The notes: a model not told the origin generated them from the sequence alone. A stretch of 64,000 bases of DNA from JAGVSZ01 sp963747775 (GCA_963747775.1 CAVVGT010000007.1:186001-250000); one strand, 5' to 3'; positions 50,252-59,143 are shown, numbered from the stretch's first letter. A program made the numbers and translations.

Positions 50252-52120
50252 ATGAGGCCGTTCCTCCTCGCGCCGCGCCCCGAGCTCGCAGCCCGCGCGG
50301 CTGCGGCCGCCCTCGCCCTCTCGCTTGCCGGGTGTCTAGGCGGCGGCGGTGGCGGTGGCAGCGATCCAGCCCCGGTCAGCGGCGGCACCACCGCCGCCGG
50401 CAGCACCGCCGCCGGCAGCACCGCCGCGACGGGTGGAACCACGACCACGCCGGCCCCGCCCCTTGTCGTCGCCCCGCCCCCTGTCGTCGCCCCGCCCCCT
50501 GGCGTCGCCCCGCCCGCGCCGGCGCCCGGCCCGGCCCTGGGCGCGATGCCCGCGGCGCAGCCCGCCACCGCGGGTGACGCGGTGCGGTTCCTCGAGCAAT
50601 CGACCTTCGGCCCGACCGACGCGACGATCCAGGAAGTGATGCAGAGGGGTCCAGCGCTCGTGTTGGAAGAGCAGTTCGCCAAGCCGATGAGCGGTTACGG
50701 CACCTTCACCGACGCCGATCCCGATCCGCGCAAGGGCTGCCCCGACGCCGCGCTGCCGACCCCGGAAATCTGTTATCGCGAAACCTACACGGTCCAGCCG
50801 CTTCAGCGCCGCTTCTTCCAGAACGCGGTCGGCGCGCAAGACCAGCTGCGCCAGCGCGTGGCGTTCGCACTCTCGCAGATCCTCGTCATCTCGGGCGCCG
50901 AGCTCGAGACGATGCACGGCATCGGCTACTACCAGCAACTGCTGATGAACTTCGCCTTCGCCAACTTCCGCGACATCCTGTACGAGATCACGCTCAGCCC
51001 GGCCATGGGTGAGTACCTCGACATGGTCAACAACCCCAAACCCGACCCGGCGCGCAACATCGAGCCGAACGAGAACTACGCGCGCGAGATGCTGCAGCTC
51101 TTCTCGGTCGGCGAATTCGAGCTAAACGCCGACGGCTCGCAGCGCCTCGACGCGAACGGCCAGCCCACTCCCGCCTACGACCAGGACACCGTCGAGAACC
51201 TCGCGCGCGCCTTCACTGGGTGGACGTATCCGCCGCGCGCCGGCGTGGCCACCCGGTTTCCGAATCCGCCCAACTACCTGGGCCGGATGGTGCCCCTCGC
51301 CGCGCAGCACGATACCGCCCAGAAAGTGCTGTTCGGCACTAGGACAATCGCCGCCGGGCAGACGCCGGGGAAGGACCTCAACGACGCGGTCGACATCATC
51401 TTCAACCACGCTAACGTCGGTCCGTTCATCGGCCGCCAGCTGATCCAGCACCTCGTCACCTCAAACCCGACCCCGGCCTATGTCGGCCGCGTCACCGCGG
51501 CGTTCAACAACAACGGCGCGGGCGTGCGCGGCGACATGCGCGCGGTGCTGCGCGCGATCCTGCTCGACCCCGAGGCGCGCGGCGACGTCAAGACCGCGGC
51601 GGACTACGGAAAGCTGCGCGAGCCGGCGCTGCTGCTCGCCAATGTGATGCGCGCGCTGAACGGCAGCTCCGATGGCGTGTTCTTGTTCGGCCAGTCGTCG
51701 AGCATGGGGCAGAACGTGTTCCAGCCCCCGTCGGTGTTCAACTTTTATCCGCCGAACTATCCGGCGCCCGGCACGACGATCGACGGCCCGCCGTTCAAGC
51801 TCATGCTCACCGGCACGATTCTGAATCGCGCGAACTTCGTCGACCGGATCGTGTTCGGCGCGAACGTGAACTCGGACAGCACGGTGACCGGCGCGACAGG
51901 GACGCGGATCAACCTGCAGGCGTTCCAGTCGCTGGCCGCCAACCCGGACCAGCTGCTCGACCGGCTCAACCTGATCCTGATGCACAACACGCTGTCGCCG
52001 CAGGCTCGCCAGGCGATCCTGACCGCGGTGAACGCGTACCCGGCGACCGACACGCTCGGGCGCGTGCGCCAGGCCGCCTATCTCATCGCCACGTCGGCGC
52101 AATACCAGGTGGAGCAGTGA
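50252..52120 (+). CDS. DUF1800 exported protein
   Basis: 622 residues. Lipoprotein-type leader (ALALSLAGC, Cys28), a glycine run, then a Thr/Pro low-complexity linker with an 18-nt tandem repeat, and the DUF1800 domain from about residue 108: RFLEQSTFGPTDATIQEVMQ, LRQRVAFALSQILVISG, NIEPNENYAREMLQLFSVGE and ENLARAFTGWTY. DUF1800 and DUF1501 proteins are found as a pair in many bacteria; their activity is unknown. The stop overlaps the next start. Confidence 0.88.
   Translation: MRPFLLAPRPELAARAAAAALALSLAGCLGGGGGGGSDPAPVSGGTTAAGSTAAGSTAATGGTTTTPAPPLVVAPPPVVAPPPGVAPPAPAPGPALGAMPAAQPATAGDAVRFLEQSTFGPTDATIQEVMQRGPALVLEEQFAKPMSGYGTFTDADPDPRKGCPDAALPTPEICYRETYTVQPLQRRFFQNAVGAQDQLRQRVAFALSQILVISGAELETMHGIGYYQQLLMNFAFANFRDILYEITLSPAMGEYLDMVNNPKPDPARNIEPNENYAREMLQLFSVGEFELNADGSQRLDANGQPTPAYDQDTVENLARAFTGWTYPPRAGVATRFPNPPNYLGRMVPLAAQHDTAQKVLFGTRTIAAGQTPGKDLNDAVDIIFNHANVGPFIGRQLIQHLVTSNPTPAYVGRVTAAFNNNGAGVRGDMRAVLRAILLDPEARGDVKTAADYGKLREPALLLANVMRALNGSSDGVFLFGQSSSMGQNVFQPPSVFNFYPPNYPAPGTTIDGPPFKLMLTGTILNRANFVDRIVFGANVNSDSTVTGATGTRINLQAFQSLAANPDQLLDRLNLILMHNTLSPQARQAILTAVNAYPATDTLGRVRQAAYLIATSAQYQVEQ
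50463..50518 (+). repeat. 18-nt tandem repeat in proline-rich linker
   Basis: Three copies of gtcgtcgccccgcccct-type units starting at 50465, 50483 and 50501 encode repeated VVAPPP hexapeptides of the linker in the DUF1800 protein. Copy number is likely to vary between strains. Confidence 0.7.
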
Positions 52121-53490
52121 CCATGCGCTTCCAGATCCTCCGCAGGAACTTCCTCAAGGGTCTCGGCGCCATCACCGCCGCAAACACCCTTCCGGGCCTA
52201 TCGCTGATGAACGCGTACGCGCAGGCGACGAGCGACTACAAGGCCCTGGTATGCGTCTTTCTCTACGGCGGGAACGACGCGAACAACATGGTCGTGCCGG
52301 TGCAGTCGGCCGAATACGACGTCTACGCCACCGGCCGGGGCACCATCGCGTTGCCGCAGGCGAGCCTGGTGCCGCTCGCCCAGGCGACCGGGACGCGTTT
52401 CGGCCTGCACGCGAACCTCGCGCCGCTCCAGCAGGTCTGGGCGAACGGCGACCTGGCGCTGCTCCTCAACACCGGGCCGCTCGTCCAGCCCCTCACCCGC
52501 GCCCAGTACCAGTCCAACCGGACCGCGAGGCCGCAGAATCTGTTCTCGCACGATGACCAGCAGGAGCAGAACCAGTCGGCGATCCCGAGAAGTCAGGCGA
52601 CCGTTGCCCCGAGCGTCGGGTGGGGCGGGCGGCTTGGCGACCGCGTGCAGGTGCTCAACGCGGGCTCAACGGTGCCGATGAACATCTCCGTCGGCGGGAA
52701 CGATATCTTTCTCAAAGGCGAGGCTGTGTCGGCTTATTCGGTGCCGGCCGGCGGCAACTTCGGTCTCGCGATCACCGGCGGAAGCGCGGCGCAGCAGCAG
52801 GCGCGCCGCACCGCGCTGCAGTCGCTGTTCACGCTGGACCGGGAGAACCAGCAAGTTAGGGCGGCGGCCGACTCGATTTCGATCGCAGTGAGCGCGAGTG
52901 CCGTACTTAATACGGTCATTAACAATAGCGCGTCGCTCGCCGCCCCGGCATTCCAGGGGCTCAGCACTGGCCTCTCGCGCCAGCTGTCCGCCGTGGCAAA
53001 GATGATCGAGGGGCGCGCCACCCTCGGCTTGCGGCGCCAGGTCTTCTTCGCTCAGGCCGGCGGCTACGACAACCATCAGGACCAGCTCGCCGACCAGGGC
53101 AACCGGTTCAACGAGCTCGGTCCGGCGCTGCGCGCCTTCTACAACGCGCTTATTGCGCTCGGCCTGCAGGACCAGGTGACGCTGTTCACGCTGTCCGACT
53201 TCGGCCGGACGCTGCGGGTGAATGACGGGGGCTCGGATCACGCATGGGGCAACCACCACATCATCATGGGCGGCGCGGTGCGGGGCGGACAGACCTACGG
53301 CACGTTCCCCAACCTCGCGCTCGGCGGACCCGACGACACCGACCGCGACGGCCGCTGGATTCCGACCACGGCGGTCGACCAGTACGCCGCAACGCTGGCG
53401 AAGTGGTTCGGCGTCGCGGATGCGGATATCCCGGCGGTCGTCCCGAACATCGCACGGTTCCCGACGCGCGACCTGGGGTTCATGGCCTGA
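52117..53490 (+). CDS. DUF1501 Tat-exported protein
   Basis: 457 residues (GTG 52117 overlapping the DUF1800 stop; ATG 52123 possible). The N-terminus has a twin-arginine motif RRNFLKGLGAITAANTL. The DUF1501 domain shows VCVFLYGGNDANNMVVP, AQAGGYDNHQDQLADQ, LFTLSDFGRTLRVNDGGSDH and WGNHHIIMGGAVRGGQTYG, which resemble metal-binding segments of the alkaline phosphatase/sulfatase fold. It is presumably exported folded with a cofactor. Confidence 0.9.
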   Translation: MTMRFQILRRNFLKGLGAITAANTLPGLSLMNAYAQATSDYKALVCVFLYGGNDANNMVVPVQSAEYDVYATGRGTIALPQASLVPLAQATGTRFGLHANLAPLQQVWANGDLALLLNTGPLVQPLTRAQYQSNRTARPQNLFSHDDQQEQNQSAIPRSQATVAPSVGWGGRLGDRVQVLNAGSTVPMNISVGGNDIFLKGEAVSAYSVPAGGNFGLAITGGSAAQQQARRTALQSLFTLDRENQQVRAAADSISIAVSASAVLNTVINNSASLAAPAFQGLSTGLSRQLSAVAKMIEGRATLGLRRQVFFAQAGGYDNHQDQLADQGNRFNELGPALRAFYNALIALGLQDQVTLFTLSDFGRTLRVNDGGSDHAWGNHHIIMGGAVRGGQTYGTFPNLALGGPDDTDRDGRWIPTTAVDQYAATLAKWFGVADADIPAVVPNIARFPTRDLGFMA

Positions 53491-53594
53491 GCCCCGCTGT
53501 GCCGGACAATCGAAACGGGCCGCGCACGGCAAGCGCGACCCGCGTTGTCTCGGGGAATGAGCGAGCAGCGCGCAAGGGAGAGTAGACGGAGGAA

Positions 53595-53687
53595 ATGCCA
53601 ATGCGGAAACTCGGCCAACACCGCTTCATGCTGATCGCCCGCGCGAATCGCGCCGGCGACGGGCTCGGCGCGGATATCTGCCGCTGA
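53595..53687 (+). CDS. Short ORF (30 aa) with strong ribosome site before gspH
   Basis: ATG 53595 is preceded by acggagga. The peptide MPMRKLGQHRFMLIARANRA + GDGLGADICR ends 16 nt before gspH. It is not a recognised protein. Its tail weakly recalls the G-ADIG end of GspG, so it may be a relic of a deleted major pseudopilin gene, or a leader peptide controlling gspH-J. Confidence 0.35.
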   Translation: MPMRKLGQHRFMLIARANRAGDGLGADICR

Positions 53688-53703
53688 TCGAACGCGGACC
53701 GAC

Positions 53704-54198
53704 ATGCGCGCCGAGTGTGCCGGCGTCCGTAACGCCTCGGGATTCACCCTGCTCGAGGTGCTGGTGGTCGCGGTCATCCTCGCGGTGCTCGTGTCGCTGG
53801 TGACGGTGCGCGTCGCGCCCGATGCACGCCAGAGCTTGCGCGAGGAGGCGACACGGCTCGCGGCCGTCCTCGGGCATGCCCACGACGAGGCGGTCGTCAC
53901 CGGCGCCGCGTTCGCCTGGCAGCCGGACGCGAACGGCTACCGGTTCGTGCGGCGCGATCCCGACCGCGTGTGGCGCGCGGTGGACGGCGATGCCGCGCTG
54001 CGCGCACGCACCTTCGTGACCGGGGTCCAGCTCGCGGCCGTCGAGACGCCGGAGCACACGACCAATGCCACGCCGGCGATCGTGATCCTGCCGACCGGCG
54101 CGAGCGGACCGTTCCGCATCACCCTCGCGCTCGACGACCACCGCATGCGCGTGAGCTCCGACGGCCGCGGTCGCCCGGTGGTCGAGGACACACACTGA
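53704..54198 (+). CDS. gspH: Type II secretion minor pseudopilin GspH
   Basis: 164 residues. Prepilin leader ends at Gly13 before FTLLEVLVVAVILAVLVSLV (Glu at +5), the class III signal cut and methylated by PilD. A longer beta domain follows (AAVLGHAHDEAVVTGAAFAW, ATPAIVILPTGASGPFRITL), as expected for GspH. It sits at the tip of the pseudopilus with GspI and GspJ. Confidence 0.9.
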   Translation: MRAECAGVRNASGFTLLEVLVVAVILAVLVSLVTVRVAPDARQSLREEATRLAAVLGHAHDEAVVTGAAFAWQPDANGYRFVRRDPDRVWRAVDGDAALRARTFVTGVQLAAVETPEHTTNATPAIVILPTGASGPFRITLALDDHRMRVSSDGRGRPVVEDTH

Positions 54199-54208
54199 GG
54201 AGGCCGAC

Positions 54209-54691
54209 ATGAGACCGATTCGCGGCTTCACGCTCATGGAGGTTCTGGTGGCGCTCGCCATCCTCACGGTGGCGCTCGCGGCCGTCGTGCGCTCGGCGAG
54301 CGTCGCCGCTGACGGCACGCTCGAGCTGAAGGAGCGCCTGTTCGCCACCTGGATCGCGCAGAACCGCATCGCCGAGTACAACGCGCGGCCCCTTTGGCCC
54401 GATGTCGGCACCCGCGCCGGCAACGCCGAGCAGGGCGGCCTCGCGTTCGCGTGGCGCGAAACGGTCACCCCCACGCCCAATCCGCTCTTCCGGCGCATCG
54501 AGGTGCAGGTCTATGGCCCGCACACGCCCGAGCGTGCGTCGGCTACGCAGGCGGGGATTCGCGGTCAGGAGCGAATGAGATGCGCGGCGCCCCTGAAATC
54601 GCCCGACCCTTCGCGTCAACCCTTTCTTCAAGGAGGCACATCCCGCTCCCATCAGGGCCGGCGTCACGAGGTACTCCTGGCTTCACTTTGA
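54209..54691 (+). CDS. gspI: Type II secretion minor pseudopilin GspI
   Basis: 160 residues with leader MRPIR-G then FTLMEVLVALAILTVALAAV. The body contains ATWIAQNRIAEYNARPLWPD and FRRIEVQVYGPHTPE. The last 40 or so residues (from about SATQAGIRGQERM) overlap gspJ and do not look like GspI; family members are usually about 120-125 residues. A missed or extra base near 54535 would shorten it, so the C-terminus is doubtful. Confidence 0.85.
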   Translation: MRPIRGFTLMEVLVALAILTVALAAVVRSASVAADGTLELKERLFATWIAQNRIAEYNARPLWPDVGTRAGNAEQGGLAFAWRETVTPTPNPLFRRIEVQVYGPHTPERASATQAGIRGQERMRCAAPLKSPDPSRQPFLQGGTSRSHQGRRHEVLLASL

Positions 54692-55278
54692 TCGAAGTAC
54701 TCGTCGCGCTGGTGGTGTTCGTGCTGCTCTCCGGCATGGCCTATCGGTCGCTGTCGGTCGTGCTCGACAGTCGTAGGCATATCGATCGGGAGAACCGCAA
54801 GTGGCGCGACGTCGCGCTGTTCCTCGCAAGCCTCGAGCAAAACGTCGCGACCGCCGTCCCGCGCCCGGTGCGCGACGCGGAAGCACCCACGATGGCCGGA
54901 ACGTCCCCGCCCGCCCGTGCGCACGAGGGCCAGCTTGTGCTCACGCGGACCGCGTTCACCACGGACCCCGGTGCTGCCGAATCGCCACGACGACTCGGCT
55001 ACCGGTTGCGTGGCAACTCGGTGGAACTGCTCGCGTGGACCGTTCTCGACCAGGGTCCACGCACCGAGCCGACGGTCGTCGCCGTGTTGCGCGACGTCAA
55101 GGAGATACAGGTGCGCTTCTTGGACCGCCGCGGTCAGTGGCACGTCCAGTGGCCGCCGGCCAGCGCCACGGCGCCGCAGAAGGCCGTGCCGGCCGGCGTT
55201 GAGATCGCTCTCACTCTCGTCTCGGGCGAACGCGTCGTGCGGCTCATGCCGACCGCAACGAGGCAGCCGCAGCTATGA
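54580..55278 (+). CDS. gspJ: Type II secretion minor pseudopilin GspJ
   Basis: 232 residues if started at ATG 54580, giving an unusually long 34-residue leader before FTLIEVLVALVVFVLLSGMA. A perfect aaggagg at 54629-54635 is followed in frame by CAC ATC rather than ATG, so the true start may have been at that ATC with a base change. The body shows RENRKWRDVALFLASLEQNV and VKEIQVRFLDRRGQWHVQWP, typical of GspJ. No gspK follows. Confidence 0.85.
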   Translation: MRGAPEIARPFASTLSSRRHIPLPSGPASRGTPGFTLIEVLVALVVFVLLSGMAYRSLSVVLDSRRHIDRENRKWRDVALFLASLEQNVATAVPRPVRDAEAPTMAGTSPPARAHEGQLVLTRTAFTTDPGAAESPRRLGYRLRGNSVELLAWTVLDQGPRTEPTVVAVLRDVKEIQVRFLDRRGQWHVQWPPASATAPQKAVPAGVEIALTLVSGERVVRLMPTATRQPQL

Positions 55279-55398
55279 CGTACGGCTCTGCTCTACGCGG
55301 CTCGAGCCGCGTCTCAGCCTCGCTACGGGAGGGGAATCGTGCCTGCACTCCCGTTGTTCGCCGTCGAGTTGAACCGGATCGTGCCTAGGGGTGACGCG

Positions 55399-56067
55399 AT
55401 GCGCGACGCCGACAGCAGGCTTATCGAAGCGATCGTCGGCGCGCTGTTGGCCGCTGCCTTACTACTCGCAGCGTTCGCCGTGGTCGCGCAGGAGCCGGCG
55501 GCGACCAACGGGCTGACTGCACGGGCGACGGCGCAGGCCAGTGCTCCGGCGAAACCGGATATGGCCACAGCTCCGCCCGCGGTCGACATGACGATCCGCG
55601 GAAGGCGAATCCGCGCCGGCAGCCGCGACCTCAGCGGTCGGCCGGTCTCGGGCGACGATTTCCCGTGTGAGGAGGCCCCAAGGCGGTTTACCGCTGCCGA
55701 CGAGGACGAAGGTCGCAACGCCGATCCGGCCGTTTCCGATAACGACCTCTCCGAGGCCGAGCACTCACCGCTCGATGCGTGTCCGCAACGCGAGGACGCA
55801 AGCCGGCTTGACATCCGGATCGCTGGGATCACCGCACCAAACATTCCCGCACCACTCCCCGACCCCGCGCCGGTCTTGGCCGCATCGACCCTGGCAGCGG
55901 TCGAGATTACGCCCTCAGGGAGCGTCGATCGTGGCGGTGGCGGCTGCGTCGTCGCGCGCGACGGCGCCCCCGACCTCGTTCTGCCGCTCTTGGCGCTCTG
56001 GGCAGCGAGCCGCCTCGTCCTGCGGAGCCGTGCCACACATGGACCTCGCCGTACGCCTCGCGCGTGA
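55399..56067 (+). CDS. JDVT-CTERM-like sorted exported protein
   Basis: 222 residues from ATG 55399 (agggg 7 nt upstream; GTG 55339 also has a good site). N-terminal signal peptide (IVGALLAAALLLAAFAVVA), an acidic middle of low similarity to known proteins, then a tripartite C-terminus: GGGGC (Cys183), VVARDGAPDLVLPLLALW as a short membrane span, and a basic tail (RSRATHGPRRTPRA). This matches the JDVT-CTERM sorting pattern (Gly-rich Cys motif, D-x-T/V-LPLL helix). Its 3' end overlaps the MrtJ-like protease by 29 nt. Confidence 0.75.
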   Translation: MRDADSRLIEAIVGALLAAALLLAAFAVVAQEPAATNGLTARATAQASAPAKPDMATAPPAVDMTIRGRRIRAGSRDLSGRPVSGDDFPCEEAPRRFTAADEDEGRNADPAVSDNDLSEAEHSPLDACPQREDASRLDIRIAGITAPNIPAPLPDPAPVLAASTLAAVEITPSGSVDRGGGGCVVARDGAPDLVLPLLALWAASRLVLRSRATHGPRRTPRA

Positions 56068-56482
56068 TCCGCAGTTCGCGGCAGCGGCGCTCGTGGCGCC
56101 GGCGGTGTGGCTCGCGCTCTACGCCGCGGCGCAGAGCCCGGCCGACCCCTCGTGGGCGCTCGCCGACCCGCTGCGGTTCGCGAGCCTAGTGATCGCCTGG
56201 CCGCTGCTCGAGGAGTTCGTGTTCCGCGGCGCCATCCAGCCGCGGCTCGCCCGCACCGCATGGGGGGCGCGCGAGAACTGGGGCATCACGACCGCGAACG
56301 TCGGCACGAGCGTACTCTTCGCGACAGCGCACCTCGCCGCGCAGGCGCCGGCGCTTGCGGCGGCGACGTTCTGCCCTTCGCTCGTGTTCGGATACTTCCG
56401 CGATCGCTATGCCTCGATCGCGCCCGGCGCTGCGCTGCACGTGTTCTACAACGCGGGCTGGTTCCTGCTCACCGGCAGCTGA
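56039..56482 (+). CDS. mrtJ: MrtJ-like glutamic intramembrane protease (CPBP family)
   Basis: 147 residues, hydrophobic. The three conserved motifs of the Abi/CPBP family are present: EEFVFR (Glu58/Glu59, Arg63), FATAH (His98) and HVFYN (His134, Asn138). A single small protease encoded directly after one JDVT-CTERM protein is the published arrangement of that system, in which MrtJ is presumed to cut the sorting signal. ATG 56039 lies inside the target gene. Confidence 0.85.
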   Translation: MDLAVRLARDPQFAAAALVAPAVWLALYAAAQSPADPSWALADPLRFASLVIAWPLLEEFVFRGAIQPRLARTAWGARENWGITTANVGTSVLFATAHLAAQAPALAAATFCPSLVFGYFRDRYASIAPGAALHVFYNAGWFLLTGS

Positions 56483-56552
56483 GCCTCGCGGGAGCGGGGT
56501 CGCCGTGCCAAACTGCGTGGACGCACTCCGGCGGGGCGAGTAGCCTTTCCGG

Positions 56553-58595
56553 ATGCCCATCCGGCTTCCCCGCTGGGTCAAGATCGCGCTCGCCGGCGCC
56601 GCCGGTGTCGTCGCCGTGGCGGTCTTGGGCGTCATCGTGCTCGTCCACACGATCGACCTTGCGAATTACGCGAAGCTGGCGACCGATGAGGTGAAGGCGG
56701 CGACCGGGCGCGAGCTGCGCATCGGCGGCAAGCTCGACATCAAACTCTTCCCCCGCCTTGCGCTGGTGGCCGAAGACGTGTCCTTCGCGAACGCCCCGTG
56801 GGGCTCCCGACCCGAGATGGCGCGCGTCAAGCGACTGGAGGCGAGCGTCGCCCTGCTGCCGCTGGTGCGCAATCACGTCGAGATCACGCGCCTCGTGCTG
56901 GTCGAGCCCGACGTGCTGCTCGAGACCGACGCGAAAGGCGTCGGCAACTGGGTTTTCAAGGCGCCGGCCGCGGCGAAGCCCGGCGCGGGCGGCGAGTCGG
57001 GCGGCGCGGAGGTCGATCTGCACGGCGCCTCGATTGATCGCGGCCAGCTGGTATGGCGCGACGGTGTCAGGAAGAGCACCCTGCGCCTCGCGATCCAGCG
57101 GCTGCGGCTCGACCGCAAGACGCTCGGCGACGAGCTGAACGTCGATCTCGCTGCCGCATTCCGCGATCAGCCATTCACGCTGAAGGGGTCGATGGGCCTG
57201 ATTCGGCGCCTGCTCGTCAGGGATTCGAGCTGGCCGCTCGACCTCGCGCTCTCGACGGCGGGCGCGGAGATCAACGTCAAGGGGTCGATCGACTTCAGCG
57301 CGAAGCTTCCGCAGCTCGACGGCGAGCTGAAAGCGGAGGTGAAGGACGCTGCCGGACTCGCGAAGCTTGCTGGCGGTTCGTTCGCGTTGCCGGTGCCGCT
57401 CGCGCTGACCGCGAAAGCGAAGGCCTCGCGCGACGAGTACCTCGTGGAGCCGATGCGCATGACGTTCGGCAAGAGCACGGTCGAGGGCCGCGTCGCGGTG
57501 AAAACCGGCGGCACGCGCCCGTTCGCAACCGCCAGCGTGAAGTCGCCGCAGATCGACCTCGCGTCCCTCACGCCTCGTGGCGGCAAGCCGGGCGCGGGCG
57601 CGAAAGGCGAAAGCGGCCGCCTGTTCAGCGACGCGCCGTTCCCGCTCGAGATGCTGCGGACCATCGACGGTACCGCCGACGCCGCGATCGAGCGGCTCGT
57701 CCTGCCGAACGGACTGCCGCTCGAGAAGATCCAGGTCAAGGCAACGCTCAAGGACGGCCGTCTAGACGTTCAGCCCCTGCAGGCGCTGGTCGGCGGCGGC
57801 ACGGTCGCCGGACGCGCCACGCTGGACGCCACGCGGTCACGGTCTGCAACGCTTGCATTCAGCATCGAGGGCAAGGGCATCAGCGGCGAGAAAGTCGCCG
57901 CCGCGATGGGGCACGCCGGCGCGATCAGCGGCGGCAGCACCGACCTTGCCCTGAATCTCGCCGGCCCCGGCGAGTCGGTTGCGCGCTTCATGGGCGGTGC
58001 GAACGGCGAGATCCGGGCGACCATGGGCCCGGCGAGAACGTCGGGTGCCGGGCTCGATTTCGGCGGCGACGTGCTCACGAAAGTCGCGGATCTGGCGAAC
58101 CCCTCGCGCCGCACGGAGAAGTACAGCGAGGCCAAGTGCGCGGTCGTACGGCTGCCGGTGCGCGACGGCATCGCCACCGCGCAGCGCACGATCGCGGTCG
58201 AAACGGCGCGCGTCGACATCGTCGCGGCGGGCACGATCAACCTGCGCAACGAGACGCTCGACCTCGCGCTGCGGCCGCAGGTCAAGGAAGGCCTCGGGAT
58301 CGGGGCGGCGAGCCTTGCGGAGCTGGTGCGCGTCACCGGCACGCTCGCGAACCCGACCGTCGGCATCGACACGCTCGGCTCCGCGCGTGCTGCGCTCTCG
58401 GTCGGCGGCGCGATCATGACCGGCGGCCTGTCGCTTCTCGGCGAGGCCGCGCTGAAGAAGGGCACCGCCGACCCGCACCCGTGCCAGACCGCCGCCGCGG
58501 GCGGCACCGCGCCGAAGGCCGCGCAGCAGGAAGCGAAACCGCAGCAGCAGGAGGACGGCGGCGTGCTCGAATCGATCAAGCGGCTGTTCAAGTAG
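56553..58595 (+). CDS. AsmA-family protein
   Basis: 680 residues. One N-terminal membrane anchor (VKIALAGAAGVVAVAVLGVI), then the AsmA domain from YAKLATDEVKAATGRELRIG through DIKLFPRLALVAEDVSFANA. It has many repeated beta segments (VDLHGASIDRGQLVWRDGV, GGTVAGRATLDATRSRSATL) and a C-terminal AsmA repeat (LRNETLDLALRPQVKEGLG). AsmA proteins bridge the periplasm and may move phospholipids to the outer membrane. Ends with a Gln-rich tail (QQEAKPQQQEDGG). Confidence 0.9.
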   Translation: MPIRLPRWVKIALAGAAGVVAVAVLGVIVLVHTIDLANYAKLATDEVKAATGRELRIGGKLDIKLFPRLALVAEDVSFANAPWGSRPEMARVKRLEASVALLPLVRNHVEITRLVLVEPDVLLETDAKGVGNWVFKAPAAAKPGAGGESGGAEVDLHGASIDRGQLVWRDGVRKSTLRLAIQRLRLDRKTLGDELNVDLAAAFRDQPFTLKGSMGLIRRLLVRDSSWPLDLALSTAGAEINVKGSIDFSAKLPQLDGELKAEVKDAAGLAKLAGGSFALPVPLALTAKAKASRDEYLVEPMRMTFGKSTVEGRVAVKTGGTRPFATASVKSPQIDLASLTPRGGKPGAGAKGESGRLFSDAPFPLEMLRTIDGTADAAIERLVLPNGLPLEKIQVKATLKDGRLDVQPLQALVGGGTVAGRATLDATRSRSATLAFSIEGKGISGEKVAAAMGHAGAISGGSTDLALNLAGPGESVARFMGGANGEIRATMGPARTSGAGLDFGGDVLTKVADLANPSRRTEKYSEAKCAVVRLPVRDGIATAQRTIAVETARVDIVAAGTINLRNETLDLALRPQVKEGLGIGAASLAELVRVTGTLANPTVGIDTLGSARAALSVGGAIMTGGLSLLGEAALKKGTADPHPCQTAAAGGTAPKAAQQEAKPQQQEDGGVLESIKRLFK

Positions 58596-58631
58596 CCCGG
58601 CGACGGCGCTTCAACGCGCTTTCTAGGGCGC

Positions 58632-58653
58632 GGGCTCTATTTCGGGTGAGCCC
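58632..58653 (+). terminator. Hairpin after AsmA gene
   Basis: gggctc (58632-58637) pairs with gagccc (58648-58653) across a 10-nt loop, flanked by ctag sequences on both sides. It lies 37 nt after the AsmA stop. No T-tract. Plausible weak terminator or processing site before the phasin-like gene. Confidence 0.4.
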
Positions 58654-58681
58654 TCTAGGGTTCTTGGCTACGCTCCTCAAT

Positions 58682-58696
58682 GAGATTTGCAATCTC
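58682..58696. promoter_or_regulatory. Palindromic site upstream of phasin-like gene
   Basis: gagatt-tgc-aatctc is a perfect 6-3-6 palindrome 28 nt before the phasin ATG. Phasin genes are commonly repressed by a PhaR-type regulator that binds TGCnnnGCA-like sites. The tgc centre is suggestive, but the site is not the PhaR consensus. Confidence 0.4.
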
Positions 58697-58723
58697 CCTT
58701 TTCAACTCATTCAGGGGACAGTC

Positions 58724-59143
58724 ATGATCGCAAGAACCGCCAACGCGTACGAGCAGCAGCTCACGCAGGTATTCGGGAAAGTGAAAGGCGCTTCGCGTGG
58801 CGCGTGGCTTGCCGGCCTCGGTGCCGTCGCCCGCGTGCAGTCGCGCGCGCCGCGTTACATGTCCGGGCTCGTCAAGGATGGCGCGCGCTTCGAGGGCCGC
58901 GCCCTCAAATCGGCCGGAGAGATCATCGCAACGATCAAGGAGTCGCGCGGCTACGATGTCGTGCAGAAGGCCGCCAAGCCCTACATCGGCAAGCTGCAGA
59001 AGGCCTACGGCGAGACGGCGATTGCCGTGCGCACGCGCCTTTCGGGCAACGGTGTGAGGAAGGCTGGCGCTACGGCGAAGCGTAACGTCAAGCGCACCGC
59101 GAAGTCCGCGGCACGCCGCGCCAAGCGCGTCCGCGCCGCCTAA
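58724..59143 (+). CDS. Phasin-like polyhydroxyalkanoate granule-associated protein
   Basis: 139 residues. An amphipathic helical core (ASRGAWLAGLGAVARVQSRA, YMSGLVKDGARFEGRALKSA) matches the PHA granule-associated phasin pattern. A Lys/Arg/Ala-rich tail (AKRNVKRTAKSAARRAKRVR) recalls the histone-like end of PhaF and could bind DNA. ATG 58724 follows a caggggacag spacer. It is consistent with PHA storage, in line with the depolymerase-like gene at 27.9 kb. Confidence 0.75.
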   Translation: MIARTANAYEQQLTQVFGKVKGASRGAWLAGLGAVARVQSRAPRYMSGLVKDGARFEGRALKSAGEIIATIKESRGYDVVQKAAKPYIGKLQKAYGETAIAVRTRLSGNGVRKAGATAKRNVKRTAKSAARRAKRVRAA

